64,000 bases of DNA, taken from assembly GCF_030373545.1 (NCBI RefSeq), contig NZ_JAUDCO010000003.1, positions 1 through 64,000 on the forward strand. Reading direction: 5' to 3'. Positions 52,751 through 61,424 of this stretch are shown here, in pieces (position 1 is the first letter of the stretch; every line of letters starts with the position of its first letter). The stretch is from Collinsella tanakaei (GTDB lineage: Bacteria; Actinomycetota; Coriobacteriia; Coriobacteriales; Coriobacteriaceae). The notes beneath the pieces were generated by a model, which saw only the letters and a program-made list of their open reading frames with translations, was not told the origin of the DNA and searched no databases. The translations under genes and the position numbers were made by a program.

Positions 52751-53413
52751 CTAGGGTAATTTTACATTCAGCAGGTCGGGGACCTGGTCGATGATGAGGT
52801 CGGCGCCCTCCTGCGAAAAGCCGAAGCGCTCCTCGCGCTTGGCGATGACCGTCAACCCCGCGGCGCGACCGGCAGCGATGCCGTAGACGGAGTCCTCGAC
52901 GCAACAGCACACCTCGGCCGGCAGGCCCAGCACGTCAAGCGTATGCAGGTAAATCTCGGGGTCGGGCTTGCTTTGATGAAACTGCTCCCCCGACACGATC
53001 GGGTCGAACCTCCCGGTGAGCCCGCACGCGGCCAGCACGTCGCGGATGTTTGCCAGCGGCGAGGACGAAGCGAGCGCCACGCGGACGCCCATGTCATGAA
53101 GCGCCGCCACCGTCTCGCGCACGCCGGGGTTGAGCAGCTGGGCATACGGGCGCGGACGGCCGATCGCCCAGCGGTTGTAGATATCCTCCGCCTCGCCGCC
53201 GGTCAGCTCGCCGTAGCCGCCGCGCGCCGCCCACATCTGCAGGCTGCGCTGAAAGTCCTGGTGCGACATGCCGACCTGCCGCTTGCGCTCCTCGAGCGTG
53301 ATGCCGAGCCCCAGCTCGTCGCTCATGACGGCAAGCTCATCGAAGTAGAACTTCTCGGTATCGACGATCACGCCATCCATATCGAAGATGACCGCCTTGA
53401 AGGGAAATGACAT
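52751..53413 (-). CDS. HAD-superfamily phosphatase (beta-phosphoglucomutase/PGP-like)
   Basis: A 220-residue HAD subfamily IA enzyme with helical cap. Motif I DMDGVIVDTE (11-20, nucleophile D11), motif II SSSP (near 113), lysine in SKPDPEIY, motif III CVEDSVYG. Likely a sugar-phosphate phosphatase or phosphoglucomutase; the cap does not decide which. The ATG at 53413 is preferred (GAGAGGAT upstream) over a start 14 codons earlier. Confidence 0.88.
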   Translation of the reverse strand: MSFPFKAVIFDMDGVIVDTEKFYFDELAVMSDELGLGITLEERKRQVGMSHQDFQRSLQMWAARGGYGELTGGEAEDIYNRWAIGRPRPYAQLLNPGVRETVAALHDMGVRVALASSSPLANIRDVLAACGLTGRFDPIVSGEQFHQSKPDPEIYLHTLDVLGLPAEVCCCVEDSVYGIAAGRAAGLTVIAKREERFGFSQEGADLIIDQVPDLLNVKLP

Positions 53414-53518
53414 CGGAACGATCCTCTCGTTGCGCGCATACGTAGCAGGGCACATGTTCCGCCATGATACCGCACCGACACTGCCCTGTATGCCCCGAGG
53501 TCGCTTTGGATCAATTCT

Positions 53519-53572
53519 TGCCCTCGGGTTTGTCTCAGTTAGACGCTGCTATATGAAACAAACCCGGGGGCA
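53519..53572. repeat. 15-bp-stem inverted repeat
   Basis: TGCCCTCGGGTTTGT (53519-53533) with ACAAACCCGGGGGCA (53558-53572), one G-T wobble and a 24-base AT-rich loop. It lies upstream of the HAD gene and next to the 26-bp array. Function not visible; no T-run. Confidence 0.6.
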
Positions 53573-53596
53573 CAAATCCGGGACATGGCCAGAGGG

Positions 53597-53716
53597 CGGC
53601 TGCGGGCTCAATCGCCATAGAGCAGCTGCGAGTTCAATCGTCAACAAGCGTCTGCGGGCCCAATCGGCAACAAGCGGCTGCAGGCTCAATCACCAGAGGA
53701 CGGCTGCGGCTCACCC
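53597..53716. repeat. degenerate tandem array, 26-bp period, four units plus a partial
   Basis: Units start at 53597, 53623, 53649, 53675 and 53701 (partial). Each begins C(G/A)(G/T)CTGC and holds a (T/C)CAATC core at the same offset. No spacer/repeat alternation, so not CRISPR; 26 is not a multiple of three, so not a peptide repeat. Shares the 26-bp period and CAATCGG-type core with the arrays at 37304 and 55677. Confidence 0.85.
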
Positions 53717-53729
53717 TCCCCCGTCACGC

Positions 53730-53764
53730 AAAAGGCCCGTCCCCTCCAGCGGAAGAGACGGGCC
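53730..53764 (-). terminator. terminator of pgi
   Basis: GGCCCGTC (53734-53741) pairs with GACGGGCC (53757-53764); on the minus strand the stem is followed by TTTTGCG. It lies 39 bases past the pgi stop. Confidence 0.75.
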
Positions 53765-53802
53765 CAGCAGGGGCTACAAAATCACCCCGTTTCTAGCGAA
53801 CG

Positions 53803-55497
53803 CTACTTGCGGTGAGCGCGATAGAACTCGATGAGCGCCTTCGTGCTCGCGTCCTGGGCGGCGAGCGCCTCGTCGTCGTGGAACGCAGGCGTGATCTGCT
53901 TGGCAAGCTGCTTGCCGAGCTCGACGCCCCACTGGTCGAACGAATCGATGCCCCAGACCGTGCCCTCGACGAAGGTGATGTGCTCATAGAGCGCGATGAG
54001 CGCGCCGAGCGCATGCGGAGTGAGGTCGATGCCGAAGATCGAGGTGGTCGGACGGTTGCCGGTGAAGATGCGTGCGGTCACGAGCTCCTCGGGCGTGCCC
54101 TCGGCGCGAACCTCGTCGGCGGTCTTACCGAACGCGAGCGCCTTGGTCTGCGCGAGGAAGTTGCCCAAGAACAGCTCGTGGACGTCCTGGTCGCCGTCCT
54201 TATTGGGATTCGGGGTGTTGACAAAGGCGATGAGGTCGGAGGGGATCAGACGCGTGCCCTGATGGATGAGCTGGTAGAAGGCGTGCTGTCCGTTGGTGCC
54301 CGGCTCGCCCCAGAAGATCTCGCCGGAGGCCGTAGTGAGCGGCGAGCCGTCCCAGCGCACGCCCTTGCCGTTGGACTCCATGGTGAGCTGCTGCAGGTAG
54401 GCCGGGAAGCGGTGCATGTACTGGTTATACGGCAGCACCGTGTGGCTCTCGGCGCCGAAGAAGTTGACGTACCACACGTTGATGAGGCCCATCAGCGCGA
54501 CGACGTTCTCCTCGAGCGGGGTGTTCTGGAAGTACATGTCCACATCATGGAAGCCCTTGAGGAAGCACTCGAAGCGCTCGGGGCCGAGCGCGATGATGAG
54601 CGACAGGCCCACGGCGGAGTCGACGGAGTAGCGGCCGCCGACCCAGTTCCAGAAGCCGAACGCGTTCTCGGGGTCGATGCCGAAGTCGGCGACGAGGTCG
54701 AGAGCGGTCGACACAGCGACGAAGTGCTTCTTCACGGCCTCGGCGCGGCTGGCCTCGGAGCCGTCGATGGCGCCGGCGGCCTCGAGGGCGTCGAGCAGCC
54801 AGGTACGGACCTCACGGCCGTTGGTGAGGGTCTCGAGCGTGGTGAACGTCTTGGACACGACGATGACGAGCGTGGTCTCGGGGTCGAGGCCGCGGACCTT
54901 CTCGGCCATGTCGTTGGGATCGATGTTGGAGATGTAGCGGCAGTCGATGCCCGCGTCAGCATAGGGCTTGAGGGCCTCGTACACCATGACCGGGCCGAGG
55001 TCGGAGCCGCCGATGCCGATGGAGATGACGTGCTCGATCTTCTTGCCCGTGACGCCCTTCCACTCGCCGGAGCGGACCTTCTCAGCAAAGGCGTACATGC
55101 GGTCGAGCATCTCGCGAACGTCAGCGACACAGTCCTGGTCGCCGTCGAACACGGTGCCCGCATCGGAGGCTGGACGGCGCAGCGCGGTGTGGAGCACGGC
55201 GCGGTCCTCGGAGGTGTTGATGTGCACACCGCTGTACATGGCGTCGCGGCGCTCCTCGATCTTCATCTCGCGCGCGAGCTCGACGAGCAGCTTCATGGTC
55301 TCGTCGGTGACGAGGTTCTTGGACAGGTCGATGTGGAACTCGCCCATGTCGTAGCTGAGCTTCTTCACGCGATCGGGGTCGGCGGCAAACCAGCCCTTGA
55401 GGTCCACGCCGGCGGCGGTCATCTCGTCGTAATGCTTCTGCAGCGCAGCCCAAGCGGCCGTGCTCGTCGCATCGATGGGAGCGGGAACGGTAGACAT
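53803..55497 (-). CDS. pgi: glucose-6-phosphate isomerase
   Basis: Interconverts glucose 6-phosphate and fructose 6-phosphate. A 564-residue enzyme of the usual length. Motifs: [39 protein letters not shown] (signature 1), and the C-terminal [17 protein letters not shown] (signature 2). The ATG at 55497 follows AAGGAGG; the open frame upstream of it is ignored. Upstream lie a 26-bp repeat array, a LacI-type palindrome and a possible structured RNA. Confidence 0.96.
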   Translation of the reverse strand: MSTVPAPIDATSTAAWAALQKHYDEMTAAGVDLKGWFAADPDRVKKLSYDMGEFHIDLSKNLVTDETMKLLVELAREMKIEERRDAMYSGVHINTSEDRAVLHTALRRPASDAGTVFDGDQDCVADVREMLDRMYAFAEKVRSGEWKGVTGKKIEHVISIGIGGSDLGPVMVYEALKPYADAGIDCRYISNIDPNDMAEKVRGLDPETTLVIVVSKTFTTLETLTNGREVRTWLLDALEAAGAIDGSEASRAEAVKKHFVAVSTALDLVADFGIDPENAFGFWNWVGGRYSVDSAVGLSLIIALGPERFECFLKGFHDVDMYFQNTPLEENVVALMGLINVWYVNFFGAESHTVLPYNQYMHRFPAYLQQLTMESNGKGVRWDGSPLTTASGEIFWGEPGTNGQHAFYQLIHQGTRLIPSDLIAFVNTPNPNKDGDQDVHELFLGNFLAQTKALAFGKTADEVRAEGTPEELVTARIFTGNRPTTSIFGIDLTPHALGALIALYEHITFVEGTVWGIDSFDQWGVELGKQLAKQITPAFHDDEALAAQDASTKALIEFYRAHRK

Positions 55498-55676
55498 GTG
55501 TCCTCCTTGCCTTTCAGCACAGGCAGGATTGACCGCGATCCTTTTTTCTTCGCGGCGCCCGTGCCGAACAACCATAGTGACTTTATTTTAGCGCAGCGCG
55601 GGACACAGGGACGCGGAACGGGGCCATATTACCGACCCCTTTTCGAGTGGCATCGATGCATGCGACGGGTCCGGCC

Positions 55677-55754
55677 GCGCCATCGGCCCGCGTCCGCCCC
55701 ACGCGCCATCGGGCCGCGCCCGTCCCATGCGCCATCGGCCCATACCCGCTCCGC
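55677..55754. repeat. degenerate tandem array, 26-bp period, three units
   Basis: Units 55677-55702, 55703-55728 and 55729-55754, each beginning GCGCCATCGG(C/G)CC. Units 1 and 2 differ at four positions. Same period as the arrays at 37304 and 53597 and a similar ATCGG core. Non-coding, between pgi and the structured region. Confidence 0.85.
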
Positions 55755-55764
55755 AGGACGTCTC

Positions 55765-56005
55765 GAAAGCGCTTTCCTTACGCTCCCTGCGGAAAGATCA
55801 GCGCCGAAGCACGATGAATACTCGAGCCCTTCCGACGAAGCGCTCTCGACGGAGGCTTTCAAAATCGAGTATCGCTCCAGGGCGCGGTTTTTGAGAGCGC
55901 TTTTGTAAGCGGGGAAACACCCCTCTACAACGCCGCAGGATTCAACTGGGATTTTGTTTGGTGGTATAGCGCTTGTGGAGTGTTGTCCCCGAAAAACCGC
56001 GCCCT
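55765..56005 (+). ncRNA. possible structured RNA / regulatory region upstream of a 25-codon ORF
   Basis: Nested inverted repeats in ~240 bases: GAAAGCGCTTTC (55765-55776, perfect palindrome, like a LacI/CcpA operator), ATACTCGA...TCGAGTAT enclosing a CCTTCCG/CGGAGG stem (about 55813-55871), and AGGGCGCGGTTTTT (55879-55892) pairing exactly with AAAAACCGCGCCCT (55992-56005) around a smaller TTGTA..GGGG/CCCC..TACAA hairpin. The 56001-56005 strand can instead pair with AGGGCG at 56009, so two exclusive folds are possible. No known family recognised. Strand is assumed from the following small ORF. Confidence 0.45.
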
Positions 56006-56048
56006 AGAAGGGCGGCCTCTGGACGGCTTCACGAACGAGGACAGAAAT

Positions 56049-56126
56049 ATGCACTTCTTCGGATATTTCATCAATATCATTCAGAAGCACGCAAGCGGCA
56101 CTTTGCAGGACACGCACCGCCCGTAA
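56049..56126 (+). CDS. possible 25-aa small protein
   Basis: ATG to TAA, 26 codons, product MHFFGYFINIIQKHASG..., hydrophobic at its N-terminal half. GAGGACAGAAAT places a fair Shine-Dalgarno site 7-8 bases before the ATG. It sits directly after the structured region, so it may be a leader peptide or a small membrane-active protein. No known family; a chance frame is possible. Confidence 0.35.
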   Translation: MHFFGYFINIIQKHASGTLQDTHRP

Positions 56127-56171
56127 GCACGTCGATCAAACTTCCCCCATCGCGTGAAACCGCACCTGCAT

Positions 56172-56534
56172 CTACAGGTGCAGCCTGCCAGCGAGCTCGG
56201 GATAGCCCCGGTCGATGGCGCGATTGAACTGCCAAGCGTACAGGGCGATCCCTAACACCCATACCGCCGCCAGGCAAAGGACATCCAGCGCAAGCACGGC
56301 TGCCGCCGCAAAGACAAAGGCTGGCGTGAGGCCCGTGAGGGAGCCGGTCATGGCAACAAGCACCACCGAGATCACGAACACGAGGCAGGCGGCGATCAGA
56401 AACGCACGGATCCGCCGTCGCTGTCCCCGCTCCAAGGCCGCATGCAGCGCCGTCAGCTCATCGACGCTGTACCAGCGCCCCTCGAGCTGGCTGCGTTCCC
56501 GCTTGCTTAACCAGTTGATCGGCAGACGTGCCAT
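56172..56534 (-). CDS. two-span membrane protein, unknown
   Basis: A 120-residue protein: charged N-terminus with LSKRERSQLEGRWYSVDEL, membrane segments about 46-63 and 70-102 (the latter probably two short spans or one long one), and a cytoplasmic C-terminus. The ATG at 56534 is preferred (GGGAG six bases before) over one four codons upstream. It follows the ABC-F gene on the same strand by 23 bases, so they may form an operon. Not recognised. Confidence 0.6.
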   Translation of the reverse strand: MARLPINWLSKRERSQLEGRWYSVDELTALHAALERGQRRRIRAFLIAACLVFVISVVLVAMTGSLTGLTPAFVFAAAAVLALDVLCLAAVWVLGIALYAWQFNRAIDRGYPELAGRLHL

Positions 56535-56557
56535 ATCCACTCCCATCGACCGGGCGC

Positions 56558-58375
56558 CTAGACCTCCAGACGCTCACTTGCCTCGAGCCAGGCGGTCTCG
56601 AGCTCGTCAAGTTCGACAGCCGCCTCGTCAATCGCCTGCTGCTGGGCGATAAGGCCCGCGTAATCCGTCGGATCGATGCTGCCCATGGCACCTTTCAGCT
56701 CCTCGAGCTTGGCGCGGCGGCTCTCGATCTTGCGCTCGAGCGACGACACCTCGCGGCGCAGGCGCTGCCGCTCGGCATTGGTCAGCCCATCGTCGCGCTT
56801 CGCGGCGGGCTCCTCGGCAGAAGGCCTCGGCGCATCGTCGCTCCTGCTCGCCGATGCCTGCTCCACCAGACGCAGGTACTCGTCGACCCCACCCGCCACA
56901 TGGCGCAAGTGGCCGTCAATCAGTGCGTACTGATGGTCGGTCACGCGCTCCATGAGGTAGCGGTCATGGGTTACCAAGATCAACGTGCCCGGCCAGCTGT
57001 CGAGCAGGTCCTCCACGATAGCGAGCATGTCGGTGTCAAGGTCGTTGCCCGGCTCGTCCAGGATGAGCACGTTGGGCTCGTCCAAGATGGTGAGCAACAG
57101 CGACAGGCGACGACGCTGGCCGCCGGACAGGTCGCCGATGCGGCTCCAGAGCTGCTTGGTGGTAAATCCCAGGCGCTCGAGCAACTTCTCGGGGCTCGTC
57201 TCCTTGCCGTCCACCACGTAGACGCGCTTATAGCGCGACAGGACCTCGCGAATCGTCTCGTCCATATGGGGAGCCAGCTCATCCAGCTGCTGCGACAGCA
57301 CGCCAAAGCGCACGGTCTGCCCGATCTTAACCCGACCGGCAGCCGGCGCCAGCTTCCCTTGAATCACCGAGAGCATGGTCGATTTGCCCGCACCGTTCTC
57401 GCCGAGCAGGCCGAAGCGGTCCCCCGCTCCGATCAGCCACGTCGCGTCGCGCACCACCGGCGTGAACGAGCCCGTCGATGCATCGCCGTAGCCAGCCGTG
57501 ACATCGAGCACGTCGATCACCTGCTTGCCCAGGCGCGCAACCGCCAGCCGCTTGAGCTCCAGCTCGTTTCTCACCGGCGGCACGTCGGCGATGAGCGCTC
57601 GGGCCGCCTCGACGCGAAACTTGGGCTTGGTCGAGCGCGCCTGCGCTCCGCGCGACAGCCAGGCGAGCTCCTTGCGCGCCATGTTGCGCCGGCGGTCCTC
57701 GGCCACCTGCGCCAGGCGGTCGCGCTCAACGCGCTGCAGGATGTAGGCGGAGTAGCCGCCCTCAAACGGGTCGACGCGCCCGTCGTGCACCTCCCACATG
57801 GACGTGCAGACCTCGTCCAAGAACCAACGGTCGTGCGTGACCACGAGCAGCGCACCCGAGCCATCCGTCCAGCGCGCCTTCAGGTGAGCGGCGAGCCAGT
57901 TGATGGTGCGCATGTCCAGGTGGTTGGTGGGCTCGTCGAGCATGAGCACGTCATAGGTGCCGATGAGCAGGCGCGCGAGGTCCACGCGGCGCCGCTGGCC
58001 GCCCGACAGCTCGCCGACCTTGCCCTCCCAGGGAACGTCGGCGATCAGGCCGTCGAGCACCTGGCGCACGCGCGGGCTCGACGCCCACTCGTATTCGGGG
58101 GCATCGCCCACCACGGCCGCATGAACGGTCGCAGCGTCATCGAGGTCGTCCTTCTGCCCGAGCAGCCCCACGCGCACGTCGCGGCGGTGCGTCACCCGGC
58201 CCTCGTCGGGCACGAGCGCGCCGGCAAGCACCGACAGCAGTGTCGACTTGCCGTCACCGTTGCGGCCGACGATACCGATGCGGTCGCCCTCGTTCACGCC
58301 GAGCGTGACCGCATCGAAGACTCGCTTCGTCGCGAACTCGAGCTGTACCGAATCGCAGCCAAGAAGAATGGCCAT
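56558..58375 (-). CDS. ABC-F ATPase, Uup-like with C-terminal coiled coil
   Basis: A 605-residue soluble twin-ATPase. Walker A motifs GRNGDGKST (37-45) and GENGAGKST (about 321-329), both halves with LSGGQRRR and LDEPTNHLD / LDEPGNDLD, and a C-terminal coiled coil (about 525-605) as in Uup, which binds branched DNA and acts at ribosomes. The second Walker B has GND instead of TND. Resistance-type ABC-F proteins are less likely given this tail. The Shine-Dalgarno site is weak. A second ABC-F gene (ettA) lies 8 kb away. Confidence 0.9.
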   Translation of the reverse strand: MAILLGCDSVQLEFATKRVFDAVTLGVNEGDRIGIVGRNGDGKSTLLSVLAGALVPDEGRVTHRRDVRVGLLGQKDDLDDAATVHAAVVGDAPEYEWASSPRVRQVLDGLIADVPWEGKVGELSGGQRRRVDLARLLIGTYDVLMLDEPTNHLDMRTINWLAAHLKARWTDGSGALLVVTHDRWFLDEVCTSMWEVHDGRVDPFEGGYSAYILQRVERDRLAQVAEDRRRNMARKELAWLSRGAQARSTKPKFRVEAARALIADVPPVRNELELKRLAVARLGKQVIDVLDVTAGYGDASTGSFTPVVRDATWLIGAGDRFGLLGENGAGKSTMLSVIQGKLAPAAGRVKIGQTVRFGVLSQQLDELAPHMDETIREVLSRYKRVYVVDGKETSPEKLLERLGFTTKQLWSRIGDLSGGQRRRLSLLLTILDEPNVLILDEPGNDLDTDMLAIVEDLLDSWPGTLILVTHDRYLMERVTDHQYALIDGHLRHVAGGVDEYLRLVEQASASRSDDAPRPSAEEPAAKRDDGLTNAERQRLRREVSSLERKIESRRAKLEELKGAMGSIDPTDYAGLIAQQQAIDEAAVELDELETAWLEASERLEV

Positions 58376-58447
58376 CGCGCAACACCGCCTCAGGACCCGT
58401 CGTTTTCCGACATTCCATCCTAGCAGGTTACCCGGGCGGCATCGGCC

Positions 58448-59785
58448 TTATTTCGCGTTCTGCTCCGCACGCACGCGCTCGACCAGGCCGCGTGCGGCAG
58501 GTGCGGCGGCGAGCAGCAGCGCGAGCATGACGACCGCGCCGACGATGGATGCGACCCACATGGGGATAAACGACAGGAACGCGTCGAAGATCGCACCGGA
58601 CAGGATGGTGCCGAGCGCATAGCCGAGCATCTCGAGGCTCGTGATCCAGCCGGTGATCTGCCCCATGTCCTTCGTACCATACAGGCGCACCGCGACGAGC
58701 GGCGGCGCGACCGTGCCCATGCACGTGCCGAAGCCGAAGAACGTGGCCGCCACGAGCGGGCCCACGGTCGTCGCGGGGAAGCACATGCCCGCACTGCCGA
58801 TCAGGCAGGCAAGGCTGCCGATGATGATGCCCCAGCGCACGCCCACGCGGTCGTACAGCCCACCGGTGACGATCTTGGACACGAGCACCACGATCATGTT
58901 GTACGAGTAGAACATGCTGGCGAACTCGGCCGTGTGCCCGCCGGTTATGACCTGCTGGCCCTCCACGGTCACCGAGGTCAGGTTGGTGATGGAGTTGGGG
59001 ATGGCCGCGCCGTTCAACACACCCATCACCATGAAGCCGGCGACGAGCATCCAAAACGAGGGATGGACGCGCACGCGCCTCCACCCGACCTCGACGTCCA
59101 CAGCAGACGCATCCCCCGCGCGCGAGGAGGCCGCAGCGCTGTCGCCCGCGTCACCGGCGCCATAGGGCTCAAGGCCGATATCGGACGGACGGCTGCGAAA
59201 TACCGCCACGGTGATGGGGAACGACACGATGAAGCAGACTGCGGCGAGCACGATGAAGGCGGTGCGCCACCCGTAGGCGCCGATCAAGCCGTTGACCACG
59301 GGCCCCAGAATCGCTCCGCCGAAGCCCGAACCCGACAGGGCGATCGCCACGGCAAGACCCTGCTTGGCGGTAAACCAGTTGGTCACGACGATGGAGATGA
59401 GCAAGCGCGTACCCGCGACGACGACCAGGCCGTCGATGGCGAACAGCACGAACAGCTGCCAGGCCTCGCCCACGCAGGCAAACCCGACCAGAGCTGCCGC
59501 CGTGATGGCGACCGACAGGCCGCCCAGGATGCGCCCGGGCACGCGGTCCACGACGTTGCCCACCACCAGCGCGCCCACGATGGACACGAGCGTGGACAGC
59601 GAGTTGGCGGTGTTGTACGTGCCGACGCTGATGCCGAGATCAGCCACGATATGCGGCTGGAACAGCGACATGCCGCTCACCATGATGGTGTAGCACGTCG
59701 CCATGATGAGGAAGCCCGCGAGCACGAGCCACCAGCCAAAGAACGGTTTGCCGCTGCGGGCGTCGCCCGTCTGCATCCGAGTCAT
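58448..59785 (-). CDS. MFS transporter (OFA/oxalate-formate antiporter-like)
   Basis: A 445-residue carrier with 12 predicted spans. The start FGWWLVLAGFLIMATCYTI and the pattern of loop 2-3 (GNVVDRVPGRILGGLS) resemble MFS proteins of the oxalate/formate:monocarboxylate group. Central cytoplasmic loop of ~40 residues with Ser/Ala/Asp-rich sequence. GAAAGGAAA precedes the ATG. The substrate is unknown; it lies downstream of an M20 amidohydrolase gene on the same strand, 55 bases apart, so an organic acid or amide product is possible. Confidence 0.85.
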   Translation of the reverse strand: MTRMQTGDARSGKPFFGWWLVLAGFLIMATCYTIMVSGMSLFQPHIVADLGISVGTYNTANSLSTLVSIVGALVVGNVVDRVPGRILGGLSVAITAAALVGFACVGEAWQLFVLFAIDGLVVVAGTRLLISIVVTNWFTAKQGLAVAIALSGSGFGGAILGPVVNGLIGAYGWRTAFIVLAAVCFIVSFPITVAVFRSRPSDIGLEPYGAGDAGDSAAASSRAGDASAVDVEVGWRRVRVHPSFWMLVAGFMVMGVLNGAAIPNSITNLTSVTVEGQQVITGGHTAEFASMFYSYNMIVVLVSKIVTGGLYDRVGVRWGIIIGSLACLIGSAGMCFPATTVGPLVAATFFGFGTCMGTVAPPLVAVRLYGTKDMGQITGWITSLEMLGYALGTILSGAIFDAFLSFIPMWVASIVGAVVMLALLLAAAPAARGLVERVRAEQNAK

Positions 59786-59840
59786 GGTCGATTTCCTTTC
59801 TCAACGTAGCGAAGACGGCTGCGCAGCGCCGCCCTTCGGG

Positions 59841-61094
59841 TCATCGAGCCTCAGCGTGGGCGTCAAGCCACGTAAGCGCACAGACGACGTGCATCGCCGC
59901 GCCCATCCAAAAGACGCTCTCGTCGAGCACCATATGCGGGTTGTGGTGAGGAGCCGCGTCGGGCGAGCCGGCGCCGAGCTGAACGAACAGGCTCGGGACG
60001 GCCTCGGACACGTAGGCGAAGTCCTCGGTCACCGGCATGGGGACATCGCTCGACACGCACCCCTCCCCCGCGACGGCGCGCAGAGCGCCGGCCAGCTCGG
60101 CGGCAAGGTCGGGGTCGGTGCGGGTGCACGGGCAGCTGAACGTCGCGATCTCGCAGGTCGCGCGCCAGGCCCCCGCGTAGGACTCAAAGATCTGCGGCAA
60201 GCGCGCAAGCGCGTGCGCCCGGGCGTCCACATCGAAGCTACGCATGCCAAACTGCAGCTCGGCCGTATCGGGCAGCACGTTGGGAACCGTCCCGCCGTGC
60301 ATGGTCCCGCACGACAGCGTGATGGAGGCGGACGGATCGATCTCGCGCGTCATGAAGAGGTTGGCCGCTTGGTATATCTGGTTTGCCACCATGAGCGGGT
60401 CGACGCATTGCTGCGGGGCGGACGTATGCCCACCGCGACCCTGGATACGCACGCCGAAGGTATCGAGCGAAGCGCTCGCCACACCCGGCGTGTAGGTAAC
60501 GCGCCCCGCCGGCGCGTTGGCGATGACATGCAGGGCGAAGGCGACATCGACATGAGGGTCTTCCAGCAGGCCGTCGTCGATCATGGTCTTCGAGCCGTAG
60601 CCGAGCTCCTCGCCCGGCTGGAACATGAGCTTCACGGTACCGGGCAGCTCGTCCTCGTGACGCTTCAGGATGCGCGCCGCCGCCAGCAGCATGGCCGCGT
60701 GCGCATCGTGGCCGCACATGTGGCTGCAGGGGCGCGTCGAGCAAAATGGCAGGTCGTTGTCCTCGACGATGGGCAGGGCGTCCATGTCCGCACGCAGCAG
60801 GATGCACGGGCCGCCGTGCCCGACCGCGGCGACCACACCGGTCGACTCGGTGATGTCGTGGTAGCCCAGGCGCTCGTAGCTCTCGGTGGTCTGCGGGGAG
60901 ACGACGCCGCAGGGGCGCCATGCAATTCCGAGCTCGTCCAAGCGCGCGGTCACGAACGCGCGGGTCTCGGGCAGGCTCATGCCAACCTCGGGAATCTGAT
61001 GGAGCGCGCGGCGGTCTGCCACGATCTCGTCCTGCAGGGCCCGTGCCTCATCGATCAGCTGTGAGCAGGCGACGGGCATCTCGCGTCGGTCCAT
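59841..61094 (-). CDS. M20-family amidohydrolase (hippurate/IAA-amino acid hydrolase-like)
   Basis: A 417-residue M20D zinc peptidase relative with RADMDALP (101-108), HMCGHDAH (125-132), QPGEE (159-163) and HNPHMVLDE near the C-terminus. More typical of aminoacylase/hippurate hydrolases than the 23.7-kb paralogue (which has HIAKTYG in its lid where this has GRGGHTSAP). Co-oriented with the MFS gene behind it. GGAAAGG lies ~10 bases before the ATG. The substrate is probably an N-acyl amino acid or dipeptide. Confidence 0.9.
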   Translation of the reverse strand: MDRREMPVACSQLIDEARALQDEIVADRRALHQIPEVGMSLPETRAFVTARLDELGIAWRPCGVVSPQTTESYERLGYHDITESTGVVAAVGHGGPCILLRADMDALPIVEDNDLPFCSTRPCSHMCGHDAHAAMLLAAARILKRHEDELPGTVKLMFQPGEELGYGSKTMIDDGLLEDPHVDVAFALHVIANAPAGRVTYTPGVASASLDTFGVRIQGRGGHTSAPQQCVDPLMVANQIYQAANLFMTREIDPSASITLSCGTMHGGTVPNVLPDTAELQFGMRSFDVDARAHALARLPQIFESYAGAWRATCEIATFSCPCTRTDPDLAAELAGALRAVAGEGCVSSDVPMPVTEDFAYVSEAVPSLFVQLGAGSPDAAPHHNPHMVLDESVFWMGAAMHVVCALTWLDAHAEAR

Positions 61095-61424
61095 GGTCTT
61101 CGCACCTTTCCGTACGGCTATTGCGCCTCGCCGCCCGCGGCGATATGGGACGCTCGCTTGTCACGGGCGGAGGCGCGATGCATAGCCGATACTAGCACTC
61201 CTCCCCTGCCACACCTTGACGTCTATGCATAGACTATCGGTGAGATGACCGTATTTTCGCGTAACGGTCCCGCTTTTTTAATAGTGCATGAATACCGTTG
61301 CCCTCCGCCCGAGCCCTGTCGCCCCGCGCAAAATGACTGAAATCGACCCGTCCCCGAATCAGGGCCCTCGCGCCGTCGGCAGATGGCTATGCTTGTGCTA
61401 ACACGCCGCGACGAAGGAGCCTTC
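61095..61424. other. 330-base divergent intergenic region
   Basis: Between the minus-strand M20 gene and the plus-strand YtcJ-type gene. It contains the palindrome at 61221-61234, a half-related ATGCATAGCCGATA at about 61179, and a GACCGT-N11-ACGGTC stem with TTTTTT a few bases after it (about 61247-61280). Probably carries both promoters and an operator. No ORF of note. Confidence 0.5.
61221..61234. promoter_or_regulatory. perfect 14-base palindrome, candidate operator
   Basis: GTCTATGCATAGAC in the divergent region of the two amidohydrolase genes, directly after TTGA at 61217. A related half-site lies ~40 bases upstream. Looks like a binding site for a dimeric regulator; which one is not known. 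Confidence 0.45.

Noticed and set aside
53597-53716. CRISPR array
   Set aside because: Units are contiguous with no unique spacers, diverged from each other, and no cas genes are near.
55812-56005. 6S RNA, tmRNA or SRP RNA
   Set aside because: I could not match their conserved ends or core motifs; the region is reported only as a possible unclassified structure.
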